A stretch of DNA of 56,725 bases from an uncultured Collinsella sp. (GTDB taxonomy: Bacteria > Actinomycetota > Coriobacteriia > Coriobacteriales > Coriobacteriaceae). Location: positions 1-56,725 of the forward strand of contig URLR01000005.1 in assembly GCA_900548815.1 (NCBI GenBank), given 5' to 3'. Within the stretch, counting starts at the first letter, position 1. The number at the start of each line of letters is the position of its first letter. The notes beneath the pieces are model-generated. The model worked only from the letters and a program-made list of their open reading frames with translations. It made no database searches and was not told the origin of the DNA. A program made the translations under genes and the position numbers. Positions 10,506 through 19,197 of this stretch are shown piece after piece.

Positions 10506-11537
10506 ATGGCCATGGATTTCAAACGCAGGCTGCCGATCCCCATGGAGATCCGCGAGGAAATGCCGCTTTCTGCCGAGCTTACCGCCAAAAAGCAGGCATT
10601 TGACGCCGAGGTCGCCAAAGTCTTTACCGGCGAGGACGCACGCAAGGTGCTCATCATCGGCCCGTGCTCTGCCGACCGCGAGGACTCGGTCCTCGAGTAC
10701 ATGAACCGACTGGCCAAGACCGCCGAAGAGGTCAAGGACAAACTCATCATCATTCCGCGCGTCTACACCAATAAGCCGCGCACCAAGGGCACCGGTTACA
10801 AGGGCCTGCTGCACAACCCCAACCCCGAGGCTCCCGACGATCTGCTCGAGGGCGTCAAGGCCATCCGCCACATGCACCTGCGCGTTATTGAGGAAACGGG
10901 CTTCTTTACCGCCGATGAGATGCTCTATCCGTCCAACTACCAATACCTCGTTGACCTGCTGAGCTACGTTGCCGTGGGTGCGCGCTCGGTCGAAAACCAG
11001 GAGCATCGCCTGGTATCGAGCGGCATTTCGGTGCCCGTGGGCATGAAGAACCCCACTGCCGGTTCAACCACCGTCATGCTCAACTCCATCTACGCCGCCC
11101 AGGCACATCAGAGCTTTATCTTCCGCAATTGGGAGGTCGAGTGCGACGGCAACCCGCTCGCACACGCCGTCATGCGTGGCTACATCGGTCTCGATGGCCG
11201 CACCTACCCCAATTACCACTACGAGCACCTGGAGCGCCTGGCCGAGCGCTATACCGAGCATGCCGGCTACGCCAATCCGGCGGCGGTCATCGACTGCAAC
11301 CACGACAACTCGGGCAAGCGCCCGCTGGAGCAGTACCGCATTTGCAAGGAGGTACTCGACAGCTGCCGCCGCAACGAGTCCATCTCCAAGCTGGTCAAGG
11401 GCTTTATGATCGAATCGTACCTTGAGGACGGCAACCAGCCGGTCGATGGCGGGGTCTTTGGTAAGTCAATCACCGACCCGTGTCTGGGCTGGGAAAAGAC
11501 CGACTACCTCATCCACGAGATCGCGGAGCGGGTTTAG
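10506..11537 (+). CDS. 3-deoxy-7-phosphoheptulonate (DAHP) synthase, class I
   Basis: A 343-residue class I (AroFGH-type) DAHP synthase. Recognisable blocks are IIGPCSADRED near residue 50, RVYTNKPRTKGTGYKGL (PEP-binding), GARSVENQEHR, GMKNPTAG and AVIDCNHDNSGK (metal ligand region). It condenses PEP and erythrose 4-phosphate, the first step of aromatic amino acid synthesis. The ATG at 10506 sits six bases after AGGAGG. It stands alone; no other shikimate gene adjoins, as is common for a feedback-regulated isozyme. Which effector it senses (Phe, Tyr or Trp) cannot be told here. Confidence 0.95.
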   Translation: MAMDFKRRLPIPMEIREEMPLSAELTAKKQAFDAEVAKVFTGEDARKVLIIGPCSADREDSVLEYMNRLAKTAEEVKDKLIIIPRVYTNKPRTKGTGYKGLLHNPNPEAPDDLLEGVKAIRHMHLRVIEETGFFTADEMLYPSNYQYLVDLLSYVAVGARSVENQEHRLVSSGISVPVGMKNPTAGSTTVMLNSIYAAQAHQSFIFRNWEVECDGNPLAHAVMRGYIGLDGRTYPNYHYEHLERLAERYTEHAGYANPAAVIDCNHDNSGKRPLEQYRICKEVLDSCRRNESISKLVKGFMIESYLEDGNQPVDGGVFGKSITDPCLGWEKTDYLIHEIAERV

Positions 11538-11585
11538 CTGCGCGGGCCGCCCTCTACCTGCGGCGTTGTCTTGCTCCGGATACGG

Positions 11586-11692
11586 CAGTTAGGGACGTTC
11601 CTTTTCTGCCGGCAGTCTGGGACATTCCTTGGGGTGGTCGTTGGGAACGCTCTTGTTTGACTAGTCGTTTAAGAACGTCCCCAATGACCACC
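11586..11692. repeat. REP-like element A (CTGCCGGCAG family)
   Basis: Contains GGGACGTTCC, then the palindrome CTGCCGGCAG (11606-11615), then GGGACATTCC. After it, 17-bp arms (11633-11649 with 11676-11692, two mismatches) form a second stem. The same core recurs reversed at 55147-55184 and 56656-56685. Dispersed non-coding repeat. Confidence 0.65.
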
Positions 11693-11703
11693 GCAAAAAA
11701 GCG

Positions 11704-11733
11704 CCGCCGCGGACGCTCATGCGTCCGCGGCGG
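11704..11733 (-). terminator. Terminator of the exported amidohydrolase gene
   Basis: Perfect 13-bp stem with loop TCAT, followed on the minus strand by a run of six T; it could also stop plus-strand readthrough from the DAHP synthase gene. Confidence 0.8.
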
Positions 11734-11812
11734 TCTGTGCTAAATCGCGATGACAGCTGGCAACCAAGCGTTCTGCCGAGCAAATCGTCCGTTGTTCACC
11801 TCAATCGACCGA

Positions 11813-13615
11813 TTATCCCTCGTATACGATACGGCCATCGGAGACAGTGAACAGAACCTTGGTATCGGAGATCTTCTTGGGATCGCAATTAAGGATGTCT
11901 TGGTCGAGCACCGTGAGGTCGGCGAGCTTGCCCACCTCGAGCGTACCGACTTTATCCTCCATGTAGTTCTCGAAGGCAACGTTTTTGGTATATGCCTCGA
12001 GCGCCTGATATGCCGTGATGGCCTGCTCGGGCCAACGGTACATATCAGTGTCCTCCTCCTCGGGAAACGGGCTGTTGCGCGTAACGGCCACCTCGATCTC
12101 CTCGAGCGGCGCATAGCCGGTGACCGGGCCATCGCTCGCACCGGAGATAAAGCAGCCGGCCTCGAGCATGTTCTTGACGGGGTAGAACTTCATGGCGCGA
12201 TCCTCGCCCACCATGGCGATCTCGAGGTCGCACAAAGAATCGTGATACATCCACAGGAACTGCAGCGCGCACACGATGTCGAGATCGGCGACGCGCTTAA
12301 TGTCCTCGTCGGTGATTGCGCACACATGCGTCATGGTGTTGCGGCGATCATCGCGCTCACCGTTCTCCTTGACGCAGCGCTCGTAGGCATCGAGTGTATT
12401 GTGGACGGCGCCATCGCCGATCGCGTGAACATGAATCTGAACACCCTCTTTGTCGAGGGCGGCCACCATGTCGCTGAACTCCTGCTGATCCCAGACGGAC
12501 TCGCCGTGCCAGTTATCACCCTTACCGGCGGCGGAGGTATATGGCTCGAGCATCACGGCGCTGCCGCCCTCGGTAACGCCATCGGAGTAGATCTTGACCG
12601 TACCGGTAGAGATCATGTTGCTATCGAACTTCTTGAGGTCCTTCACGGTTTTAAGAGCCTTTTTAGCCGTCATGCCGGGCACGATGGTAGGAAGTACTCG
12701 CATGCGCAGGTTAAGCTTGCCCTCTTTCTCAAGGTCAGTATAGAACTGGCAATCCTGTGCCGTAGACTCTCCCACGACGCTTATGTTGGTAATGCCGGTG
12801 ATGCCGTATTTCGTAGCCACCTGCTGGTACTTGTCGATAGCGTTCTCAAGCTCCTTGTCCGTATGCTTGACGGAGACAACCTCCCTCACCATAGTGGCAG
12901 CAGAATCGATCAAGTAGCCAGTCGCCTCGCCGTTTGCATCGCGGGTGATGATGCCGCCCGTGGGATTGGGGGTATCGTTATCGATGCCCGCAAGCTCGAG
13001 CGCACGGCTGTTGACCCACACCGAATGATACGAAACATCGGTCAGCATGATGGGCTTATCGGAGCAGATCTCGTCGAGGATGGACTTGTTGGGGCCGGGA
13101 TTGGTGCCATCCTCTTGCTCGAAGGCGTTGATCATGAACGAGCCGCCAACGTAAGCCTCATCGTCGGGATGCTTGGTTACAAAATCACTGATCACCTTCT
13201 TATACTCATCGATTGTGGTGCTCTTGGTAAGATCGATCTCGTACAGCGCGGTCACCCAGTTGCCCGGAGCGTGGATATGGCCGTCCATAAAGCCGGGGGT
13301 CACCATACCGCCATCAAGATCGATGACGCGCGTGTTGTCATCGATGTACTCGTCAACACCGGAGTCTTCGCCTACATATACGATCTTGTTGCCCGAGACA
13401 GCCAGGGCGGCCGCAGTGTCGCCCTCTTTGACCATCGTCTGAATCGTGCCGTTACGAAAGACGATGGATGCCTTATCGGAACTCGCGCCGCCGGTGCTTC
13501 CGGCATTTGAAGAATTGTTGGCGCAACCGGCGGCACCCACCGCAACAGCCGCGGCGCCCAACGTGCTCAGGCCGAGAAAACTTCTACGGGAAACGGAGGG
13601 GATAGAGGTCTTCAT
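11813..13615 (-). CDS. Tat-exported lipoprotein amidohydrolase (amidohydrolase_3, YtcJ-like)
   Basis: A 600-residue metal-dependent hydrolase of the YtcJ-like amidohydrolase family. The N-terminus SRRSFLGLS is a twin-arginine signal, followed by a hydrophobic stretch and a lipobox (AVGAAGC), so it should be folded in the cytoplasm, exported and lipid-anchored outside. Family landmarks are VTPGFMDGHIHAPG (first metal histidines), HVHAIGDGAVH, THVCAITDED and GASDGPV; GKLADLTVLDQD closes the composite fold. The substrate is unknown, but the family includes N-acyl and amide hydrolases. A membrane LuxR regulator lies directly upstream on the same strand. A cytoplasmic paralogue without signal peptide lies at 31836-33464, in the same order after its own LuxR gene. 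Confidence 0.9.
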   Translation of the reverse strand: MKTSIPSVSRRSFLGLSTLGAAAVAVGAAGCANNSSNAGSTGGASSDKASIVFRNGTIQTMVKEGDTAAALAVSGNKIVYVGEDSGVDEYIDDNTRVIDLDGGMVTPGFMDGHIHAPGNWVTALYEIDLTKSTTIDEYKKVISDFVTKHPDDEAYVGGSFMINAFEQEDGTNPGPNKSILDEICSDKPIMLTDVSYHSVWVNSRALELAGIDNDTPNPTGGIITRDANGEATGYLIDSAATMVREVVSVKHTDKELENAIDKYQQVATKYGITGITNISVVGESTAQDCQFYTDLEKEGKLNLRMRVLPTIVPGMTAKKALKTVKDLKKFDSNMISTGTVKIYSDGVTEGGSAVMLEPYTSAAGKGDNWHGESVWDQQEFSDMVAALDKEGVQIHVHAIGDGAVHNTLDAYERCVKENGERDDRRNTMTHVCAITDEDIKRVADLDIVCALQFLWMYHDSLCDLEIAMVGEDRAMKFYPVKNMLEAGCFISGASDGPVTGYAPLEEIEVAVTRNSPFPEEEDTDMYRWPEQAITAYQALEAYTKNVAFENYMEDKVGTLEVGKLADLTVLDQDILNCDPKKISDTKVLFTVSDGRIVYEG

Positions 13616-13753
13616 ATAACCCACCTTTCTGTTGACATCGCCGCGCTTTCGCGACGCTTGCTATCACCTGAATAGCACCCCCGGGTATAAACTTGCCTGC
13701 ACAAACGGGGTTATTGCCGTAAGCGGAGGCTTATATCCCCTATAACCCTGCCT

Positions 13754-14716
13754 TTAACCTGCCCAAAAGCTCTGAAGAAGCTCGGATCGCGATGAGACAC
13801 CGCATTTACGGAATATCGCGTGAACATGCGATTTGACCGTACCGACAGAGATAAATAAATCATTCGCTATGGCGCGGTTATCCTGACCATCGAGCAGAAG
13901 GTCGAGCACTTCGCGTTCACGCGCGGAGATATCGTGCTGGTCGCAGAATACCGAGAAGCGGACCTCCGCAATCTGCTTGGCAGAGGTGCCAGACGTTGTG
14001 GGCGGAGCAGAAAAGCGCAACGACAAGATCCGCGACGCCGCACGAATGGTATATATCGCGGCCACCACGCTCATGATGTTCTCTGGGATGTTTCTGCCGT
14101 AGGCAAAATACAGGTAATCGATGACTTCGATCCGCCCAATATTCAGCCCGAGAACGCGTACATCCTCGATCAGAACAAACGCCGTCAACACAGCCATCAC
14201 AATAAGAAACCTGCCGTAGCGTGCATAGAAGCTCTTTCGCGCCAACGGCTTGCTTTTGCGGTAGCAGACGAAAATCATGCCAAACGCCACGAACATGAAC
14301 AAGGAGCGTAACGCATAAAAGGCGAGTTGTTTGATTGAATCGGGCTGCAACACAAGCGACATGGCCTCGAAAGCAGAAAAGGCGATGCAGGGCACGAGCA
14401 TGCAAAGCCGGCTCGTCTTGTTTACGATCGCCAATGCAAATGCCCACATACTCGCCATGATTCCAATCGATAGGACGAGTTTCGTTATGGGGTGAGTCAT
14501 GGGAAATTGGCTGCTGAGGACATCTGCTATCATCTTACGGCCCTGATACTCATCGAGGAATACGATGGCGCTTTCGAGCATATCGAAGAAAAAGAAGGCC
14601 GAGACCGTCAAGTAGCTTGTTCGATGTGAGACGAGGTACGTGCATACCGATACGCACACCGCCACCATGCAAACCAAGACGAACGTGATTCCGTAGAAGA
14701 AGTAGAACGCGCTCAC
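13754..14716 (-). CDS. Membrane-bound LuxR-type regulator
   Basis: A 320-residue protein with an N-terminal block of about seven hydrophobic helices (residues 1-235) and a C-terminal LuxR/GerE helix-turn-helix (ISAREREVLDLLLDGQDNRA...VGTVKSHVHAIF). Such proteins probably sense a ligand in or across the membrane and bind DNA with the tail. The start reads GTG at 14716 with only a weak AAAGG upstream. It precedes the exported amidohydrolase by 138 bp on the same strand and is its likely regulator. It is a paralogue of the genes at 33771-34763 and 41466-42431. Confidence 0.88.
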   Translation of the reverse strand: MSAFYFFYGITFVLVCMVAVCVSVCTYLVSHRTSYLTVSAFFFFDMLESAIVFLDEYQGRKMIADVLSSQFPMTHPITKLVLSIGIMASMWAFALAIVNKTSRLCMLVPCIAFSAFEAMSLVLQPDSIKQLAFYALRSLFMFVAFGMIFVCYRKSKPLARKSFYARYGRFLIVMAVLTAFVLIEDVRVLGLNIGRIEVIDYLYFAYGRNIPENIMSVVAAIYTIRAASRILSLRFSAPPTTSGTSAKQIAEVRFSVFCDQHDISAREREVLDLLLDGQDNRAIANDLFISVGTVKSHVHAIFRKCGVSSRSELLQSFWAG

Positions 14717-14865
14717 TACCGGGCCTTTCGCTTATTGATATGTGCTGCGGATAAACTTTACGCCAAAGACATGCAGGTCGCTGCCTTCAGTGCAAAATCC
14801 AACCAAAGAAAGGAGGGTGGAAGACGCATATCCCCCACCCCAGCGCATGGGCGAAACTAGCCAGA

Positions 14866-14933
14866 ATGAGAGTGGATAATCTCCCGTTTTTGGCCTATAC
14901 CAGCACTAAAAGTGGAAGATTATCCACTCTCAT
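14866..14933. repeat. Perfect 17-bp inverted repeat inside a nested palindrome
   Basis: ATGAGAGTGGATAATCT (14866-14882) is exactly mirrored at 14917-14933 across a 34-base loop. Outside it, GGAGGGTGGA near 14814 is mirrored by TCCACCCTC near 14954. The rest of the 365-bp gap between the LuxR gene and the acetyltransferase holds nothing else I can support. Confidence 0.65.
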
Positions 14934-15081
14934 CGAGCAAGTGTCCGAAAATCCACCCTCATTCCTTCTTAGGGCCCTCCGTCCCCGAGGGATCGAGGCT
15001 CGTCTGCCGAATGGTCGATGCGGCCGCCCTGCGTCCATGTCACACTCATAGATGGCCTGACCCAACTTGGAAGGAGCCTCC

Positions 15082-15732
15082 ATGAGCCTTGACAGCGTAA
15101 CCCTGCGCGCCGCCACGCTTGATGACCTGACCGGCATCGCCGCCATCTACAACCAGCTATGGTGCAACACGCTGCGCAACCGCGGTGACGTCGAAGCCGC
15201 CGATTTCTGCGCGCGCTTTAACATCGCCATGCAGCTGCAGCGCTCCCCCATCGCACTCGTCGCCGAAGCCGAGGGCCGCATTATCGCTGCCTGCTGCATC
15301 GGCATCTTCGAGGACGGCAAGCCGCGCACCAATCCCGCATGGGTGCCTTGCTACGACGAGATGTTCGTCCAGGCAACCGAGATGGCAAAGACCGCCGATG
15401 CCAAGCTCGAGGGTTCGCTCTTCGGCGACAGCCGCGAAAAGGCCACGGCCGACCGATTCGCCGCCACGGGCAACGAGTATGCCCAGGGCCAGCTCAACCT
15501 GATCATCATTGTTCCCGAGTGGCAGGGCAAGGGACTCGGCCGCGCACTCATCAACCTTTCGCGCGACGAGCTCGCCAAGGCAGGCTGCACCAAGTTCTTC
15601 CTGATGAGCGACTGCAACTCCGACTGGCAGTTCTACGAGCACCTCAACATGAAGCGCATCTTGGAGGACCACAGCCAAGACACCGGCGACGGCTTTATCG
15701 TCTACATGTACGGAGGCGACACGCAGGGCTAA
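15082..15732 (+). CDS. GNAT-family N-acetyltransferase
   Basis: A 216-residue protein. The acetyl-CoA binding segment is at about residues 138-155 (LNLIIIVPEWQGKGLGRALIN, with Q/R-x-x-G-x-G/A as QGKGLG), followed by the usual YEHLNMKR C-terminal strand. The ATG at 15082 lies after AAGGAG. It is convergent with the kinase gene downstream and carries no visible link to that locus. The acceptor substrate cannot be predicted. Confidence 0.88.
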   Translation: MSLDSVTLRAATLDDLTGIAAIYNQLWCNTLRNRGDVEAADFCARFNIAMQLQRSPIALVAEAEGRIIAACCIGIFEDGKPRTNPAWVPCYDEMFVQATEMAKTADAKLEGSLFGDSREKATADRFAATGNEYAQGQLNLIIIVPEWQGKGLGRALINLSRDELAKAGCTKFFLMSDCNSDWQFYEHLNMKRILEDHSQDTGDGFIVYMYGGDTQG

Positions 15733-15777
15733 CCCGCGCATCGCTTCCTGGGCTTTCTCCAAGATAGCCCAGAGCAA

Positions 15778-16845
15778 TCAACCAAAACGAGATAACAAAG
15801 CGCGCTCTCCTCGGCAGTAGGGGCATTCGTGCTGCGAAGCGTGGTATAGATGAGCAGCACGCGGGCACACAACCGTCTCGGATAGATACCGGTCGAGCAG
15901 GCGCGCCCATGTGCGTGCGTCAAGGCGCTCCTCCGCCCTGCCATACAACGATCGACGGAAAGCCTCGCCCATAAGGCCGCCAAAATCATCGAGCTCGAGA
16001 GCGTACTCCGGGATAACATATCCGACCAAAGTCCTTATAAACGGGCTGCGCCCATTGCACGCGCAGCTGTTCAGAGACGGTGCAGGCGGAATGTCGTCGT
16101 CATCCAGGTCAAAAATATCCAAGTCCAGCTCGCCAGAAGCGTATGGGTGTATTCCGCGATTGAGCATCTTAAAGATGTGGACCGCAAGTCCAAAGTCATC
16201 CGTCTGAGGTGTGAATACCGGGGCATTCGTGGCGGCTGCCAGGCTCTCGAAATCGCTGACGCCAGTTATCTCCATGAGCTTGAGTACCTCCGGTGCGATA
16301 TATCCCGGTGCCGCACAGGTGGTTTGGTAGCTCACATCTGAAAGTGTGAAAGCATACGAATCGGTGTCGAGAAGCATGAGGCTGCCCTTCTCGCCCACAA
16401 GGATGTTGCGGGGATTGCAGTCACCCAAGGTAATACCGATATCATGGAGGCCCGCGATGAGTCTGCACAGCTCAATGAGCAACTCGATTTTTTGACGCTC
16501 GGTCATAGTGGGCGCCGCGGGGCTCCGCGGAAATTGCGACACAACGTCAATCGAGACGCATCCCTCGGCACCAAACATGTAATAGCCCTTGAATCCGACA
16601 CCGTCGGGGCGTTCGTAGAGTCCCCCGAACGGCCAGGCAAGCTCAAGAAGCAGCTGCTTTTTGCGCTCAAAGAGCACCGAAAGTATCGACGCCATCGACT
16701 CGATCTTGCGAGCAATCTGAGGCGTGGGATTGTGGTAGATTTTGGCGACGAACGGCTCCCCCACGATGCGATAAACGGAGCCCTCGCGCCCACACCCGAT
16801 TTCGTCTCCGAGCTCAAAGGCTCTACCGTTGCTGTCGTAAAGCAT
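15778..16845 (-). CDS. YegI-like protein kinase with C-terminal zinc ribbon
   Basis: A 355-residue eukaryote-like kinase. Motifs: glycine loop GCGREGSVY (18-25), catalytic lysine in VAKIY (Lys35), catalytic loop with Asp in GDCNPRNIL (HRD replaced by LGD), and DTD in place of DFG (LLDTDSYAF), the variant typical of YegI kinases, then a PGYIAPE activation segment. The last 30 residues hold two Cys/His pairs (VVCPRAAHLYH...ECPYC), a probable zinc ribbon. It is the third gene of a vWA-PP2C-kinase operon, 17 bp after the phosphatase. This is the TerY-P triad order (compare E. coli yegL-yegK-yegI), a metal/stress signalling arrangement. Partner and substrate are unknown. Confidence 0.88.
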   Translation of the reverse strand: MLYDSNGRAFELGDEIGCGREGSVYRIVGEPFVAKIYHNPTPQIARKIESMASILSVLFERKKQLLLELAWPFGGLYERPDGVGFKGYYMFGAEGCVSIDVVSQFPRSPAAPTMTERQKIELLIELCRLIAGLHDIGITLGDCNPRNILVGEKGSLMLLDTDSYAFTLSDVSYQTTCAAPGYIAPEVLKLMEITGVSDFESLAAATNAPVFTPQTDDFGLAVHIFKMLNRGIHPYASGELDLDIFDLDDDDIPPAPSLNSCACNGRSPFIRTLVGYVIPEYALELDDFGGLMGEAFRRSLYGRAEERLDARTWARLLDRYLSETVVCPRAAHLYHASQHECPYCRGERALLSRFG

Positions 16846-16862
16846 CTGGGGGACTCCCTTCG

Positions 16863-18185
16863 TTATTCGCAGGTCGGATCGGTGTTAATGAGCACGTCGC
16901 GCGGGCCGCCAGCTGCACCCTCGTCATGCTTTTTGACAAATGCTTGGCACGCCTTGAGCAATTCGTCATATTCGAAGCAAATGCCGAGCATGTTCTCTAG
17001 CATCGCGATTGGCTCAAGCGCAGGCACATCGGTGCCGCCCTCGGCCGGAAGCACCACGGTGGCCTCGAGATTCGGCGCATCGGGATCAAGCGAGATATTG
17101 ATGCTCGAAGCAGCCTCCGGTCCTGCCGGCTTGGGATCAAGCTCGGCCTGAGGAACAGACTCCGCAGCATGCTCCACAACAGGTTCGGCTTCGGGCTCAG
17201 TCGCAGGCTCCACTTTGGGCTCCGGCACGGGTTCGGGCTCCGTCACAGGAACAGGCTCGGGCACAGGTTCTGTCACAGGCACGGGTTCCGCAGCGGGCTC
17301 GGGCATGGGCGCAGACTCCTCCTTCAAAACAGCAGCGGACTCCACGTGGTCCCAATCGAGCGCAACAACAACGGTCGCGTCATCGTACGTGTAACGGTTT
17401 CCTTGGATGCGATGGAGAACGTTCTCGACGCGCTTTTCCAATGCGGCATCAATATCCGATGCGTCCACAGACTTGTACCCGGCACCCATAAAGAGATGCA
17501 CGCCCTTCTCTTTGAGCTTCTCGTTGTTAAACTCGGGCACCAGAAGCTCCAGGATGCCATCGGTAGCGAGTAGAAACCCCTGCACATGCCCACAACAAGT
17601 CCCGATCTCCCACCTCTCCTTGTCATAGAGCGGATACGTCCCAGCACTTCCCACGCGGCTCGGGCGCGTAAGGAGCTCGAACCCGGCATCGGTCTTTGCG
17701 ATAACACCCGAGTCGCCCGCGGAGCCATAGAACAGCTGGTCACCATCGTAAACGGCAATTGCGAGCGTCGCATCGAACTCGTTGGCAGGCAGCTCCATTG
17801 ATGCAGCCTTCTTGACCACAGCGTTATTTGCCTTGATCATGGCCTGCTCCAAAAAACGAGGCATCGAGATCGCCAGGGCACTGTCGCCCGTTGCACACCA
17901 GGTGCCAATCAGCTCGCACATCGTCGACACGGCGGTGTTGACGGCGGCATGGGCGCCGATATCGCTGTGAGCCTCGGAGCCCAAGCCATCCGCCACGGCC
18001 GCGACAACGTACTCCTTGCCCGGCAGGAGTCGATCCCTCTTGCCACCATCCTTCCAGATCGCCACTTGCTTGACGCGGCGGATCATATGCGCATCCTGGC
18101 AGCGCGTACCGTAGCAGCGATGAGCAACACCGCGCTTTGTCACCCCGGCAACGCCGATGGTGCGAGGCTCCTTACCAAAAGACAT
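16863..18185 (-). CDS. PP2C-type protein phosphatase with Pro/Glu-rich linker
   Basis: A 440-residue protein. Residues 1 to about 260 form a PP2C domain: RCYGTRCQDAHMI, AAVADGLGSEAHSD (metal-binding Asp-Gly), FYGSAGDSGVI and LLATDGILELL. A linker of about 70 residues rich in repeated PEPVPVTEP-like units follows, then a folded-looking 90-residue tail. The ATG at 18185 uses AGGAGG, whose first bases overlap the vWA stop codon, giving a 10-bp gap and tight coupling. It should remove phosphates placed by the kinases of this locus. The linker would let catalytic and C-terminal parts act on separate partners. Confidence 0.9.
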   Translation of the reverse strand: MSFGKEPRTIGVAGVTKRGVAHRCYGTRCQDAHMIRRVKQVAIWKDGGKRDRLLPGKEYVVAAVADGLGSEAHSDIGAHAAVNTAVSTMCELIGTWCATGDSALAISMPRFLEQAMIKANNAVVKKAASMELPANEFDATLAIAVYDGDQLFYGSAGDSGVIAKTDAGFELLTRPSRVGSAGTYPLYDKERWEIGTCCGHVQGFLLATDGILELLVPEFNNEKLKEKGVHLFMGAGYKSVDASDIDAALEKRVENVLHRIQGNRYTYDDATVVVALDWDHVESAAVLKEESAPMPEPAAEPVPVTEPVPEPVPVTEPEPVPEPKVEPATEPEAEPVVEHAAESVPQAELDPKPAGPEAASSINISLDPDAPNLEATVVLPAEGGTDVPALEPIAMLENMLGICFEYDELLKACQAFVKKHDEGAAGGPRDVLINTDPTCE

Positions 18186-18195
18186 TGCTGACCTC

Positions 18196-19065
18196 CTATT
18201 GATTGCCACGGACAAACTCGTCGAGCGTGCAGACCTGAACCTGAACATCCGGACGCGTATTCAGGCACTCCTCAAAGAGCTGGCGCTCCGAACCCGCGGC
18301 ACCAGGCTCGGACATGACGCGCATGCTGGCGCCGATGAGCTTAAAGGCCTCGGCGATAGCCTTGCCCTTGTCGTCCGAAAGCTTGAACCACATGCCGTCG
18401 ACGCGGCAGAGCTCGGCAAACTCGTCCTCGGAATAGTCGCCGTAGCCAAATGGCAGGAACAGCACTTTGCCGGACTCCACCAGCTTGCTGATGCAATCGG
18501 CAGCCGCAGACACGTCACCCCCCGGCTCATCGTGTCCGTCGGTCAGCAGGACCACAACCGTCTTGTAGGGAGCCTTGCGCGTTTTCTTCTTAACGCGATG
18601 TGCGTACTTGCCTTCGAGTTCGCAGGCAGTCAGAAGTGCCTGGTTAAGGCTGGTAAGACCGCCGGCCTTAAGTTCAAGATCGCCGGTTACCTTGCTTGCC
18701 GGGACAAAGATGTCATCGATGTCGCGCTCGTAGTCGGCGCTCTCCACGCTACCGCCATTGCGAAGGTTATGAACCGTGACATCGGTGCCAAAGGACACAA
18801 GGGCCACATCGACGATTCCTGCCGAAAGCGGGTCGTCGGCGATGTCCTTGCAAAGGTTGTGCAGACCCGCATTGATGGCCTTCATGACCCTATTGACGGA
18901 CCAGGAGCGGTCGGCAACGATAATGACGCCGCGGCGCGTCTCGGACAGACCACCGCCGCCAAACGCATCCAGAAGATCGGCCTCGTAGGCGTCGCGGGCA
19001 TTCGGGGGAAGAACTTCTGTCTGGATGAAATCGTCCAAGTCGTTGACACTATAATTGCTGGTCAT
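18196..19065 (-). CDS. vWA-domain protein (TerY/YegL-like)
   Basis: A 289-residue protein with a von Willebrand A fold. The metal-ion-dependent adhesion site DRSWS is at residues 52-56 after a hydrophobic strand (GVIIVA), and a second acidic loop is at LTDGHDEPGGD. The start is MTSNYSVNDLDD with AAAGGA eight bases upstream. It heads an operon with the PP2C phosphatase and the YegI-like kinase. In TerY-P triads the vWA protein is thought to be the metal-binding scaffold. A TTCAGCTGAA palindrome and a CATAAT hexamer lie in front. Confidence 0.9.
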   Translation of the reverse strand: MTSNYSVNDLDDFIQTEVLPPNARDAYEADLLDAFGGGGLSETRRGVIIVADRSWSVNRVMKAINAGLHNLCKDIADDPLSAGIVDVALVSFGTDVTVHNLRNGGSVESADYERDIDDIFVPASKVTGDLELKAGGLTSLNQALLTACELEGKYAHRVKKKTRKAPYKTVVVLLTDGHDEPGGDVSAAADCISKLVESGKVLFLPFGYGDYSEDEFAELCRVDGMWFKLSDDKGKAIAEAFKLIGASMRVMSEPGAAGSERQLFEECLNTRPDVQVQVCTLDEFVRGNQ

Positions 19066-19117
19066 AGGAGGTTTCCTTTCTCTCTTGAGGCTTCTTTTGG
19101 CCTCCTGTTGGCATTGC

Positions 19118-19164
19118 ATTATGGGTTGGCGGACGCCGCTTTCTGGGACAACCGTTCAGCTGAA
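19118..19164 (-). promoter_or_regulatory. Palindrome plus -10 of the vWA-PP2C-kinase operon
   Basis: TTCAGCTGAA at 19155-19164 and a -10 candidate CATAAT at 19123-19118 on the minus strand, with 36 bases between palindrome centre and hexamer. No recognisable -35 is present, which fits an activator-dependent promoter. Same geometry as the other three sites. Confidence 0.6.
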
Positions 19165-19197
19165 TCGCAGGCTGTTGGCTGCCAAGGCGCGCCACGC

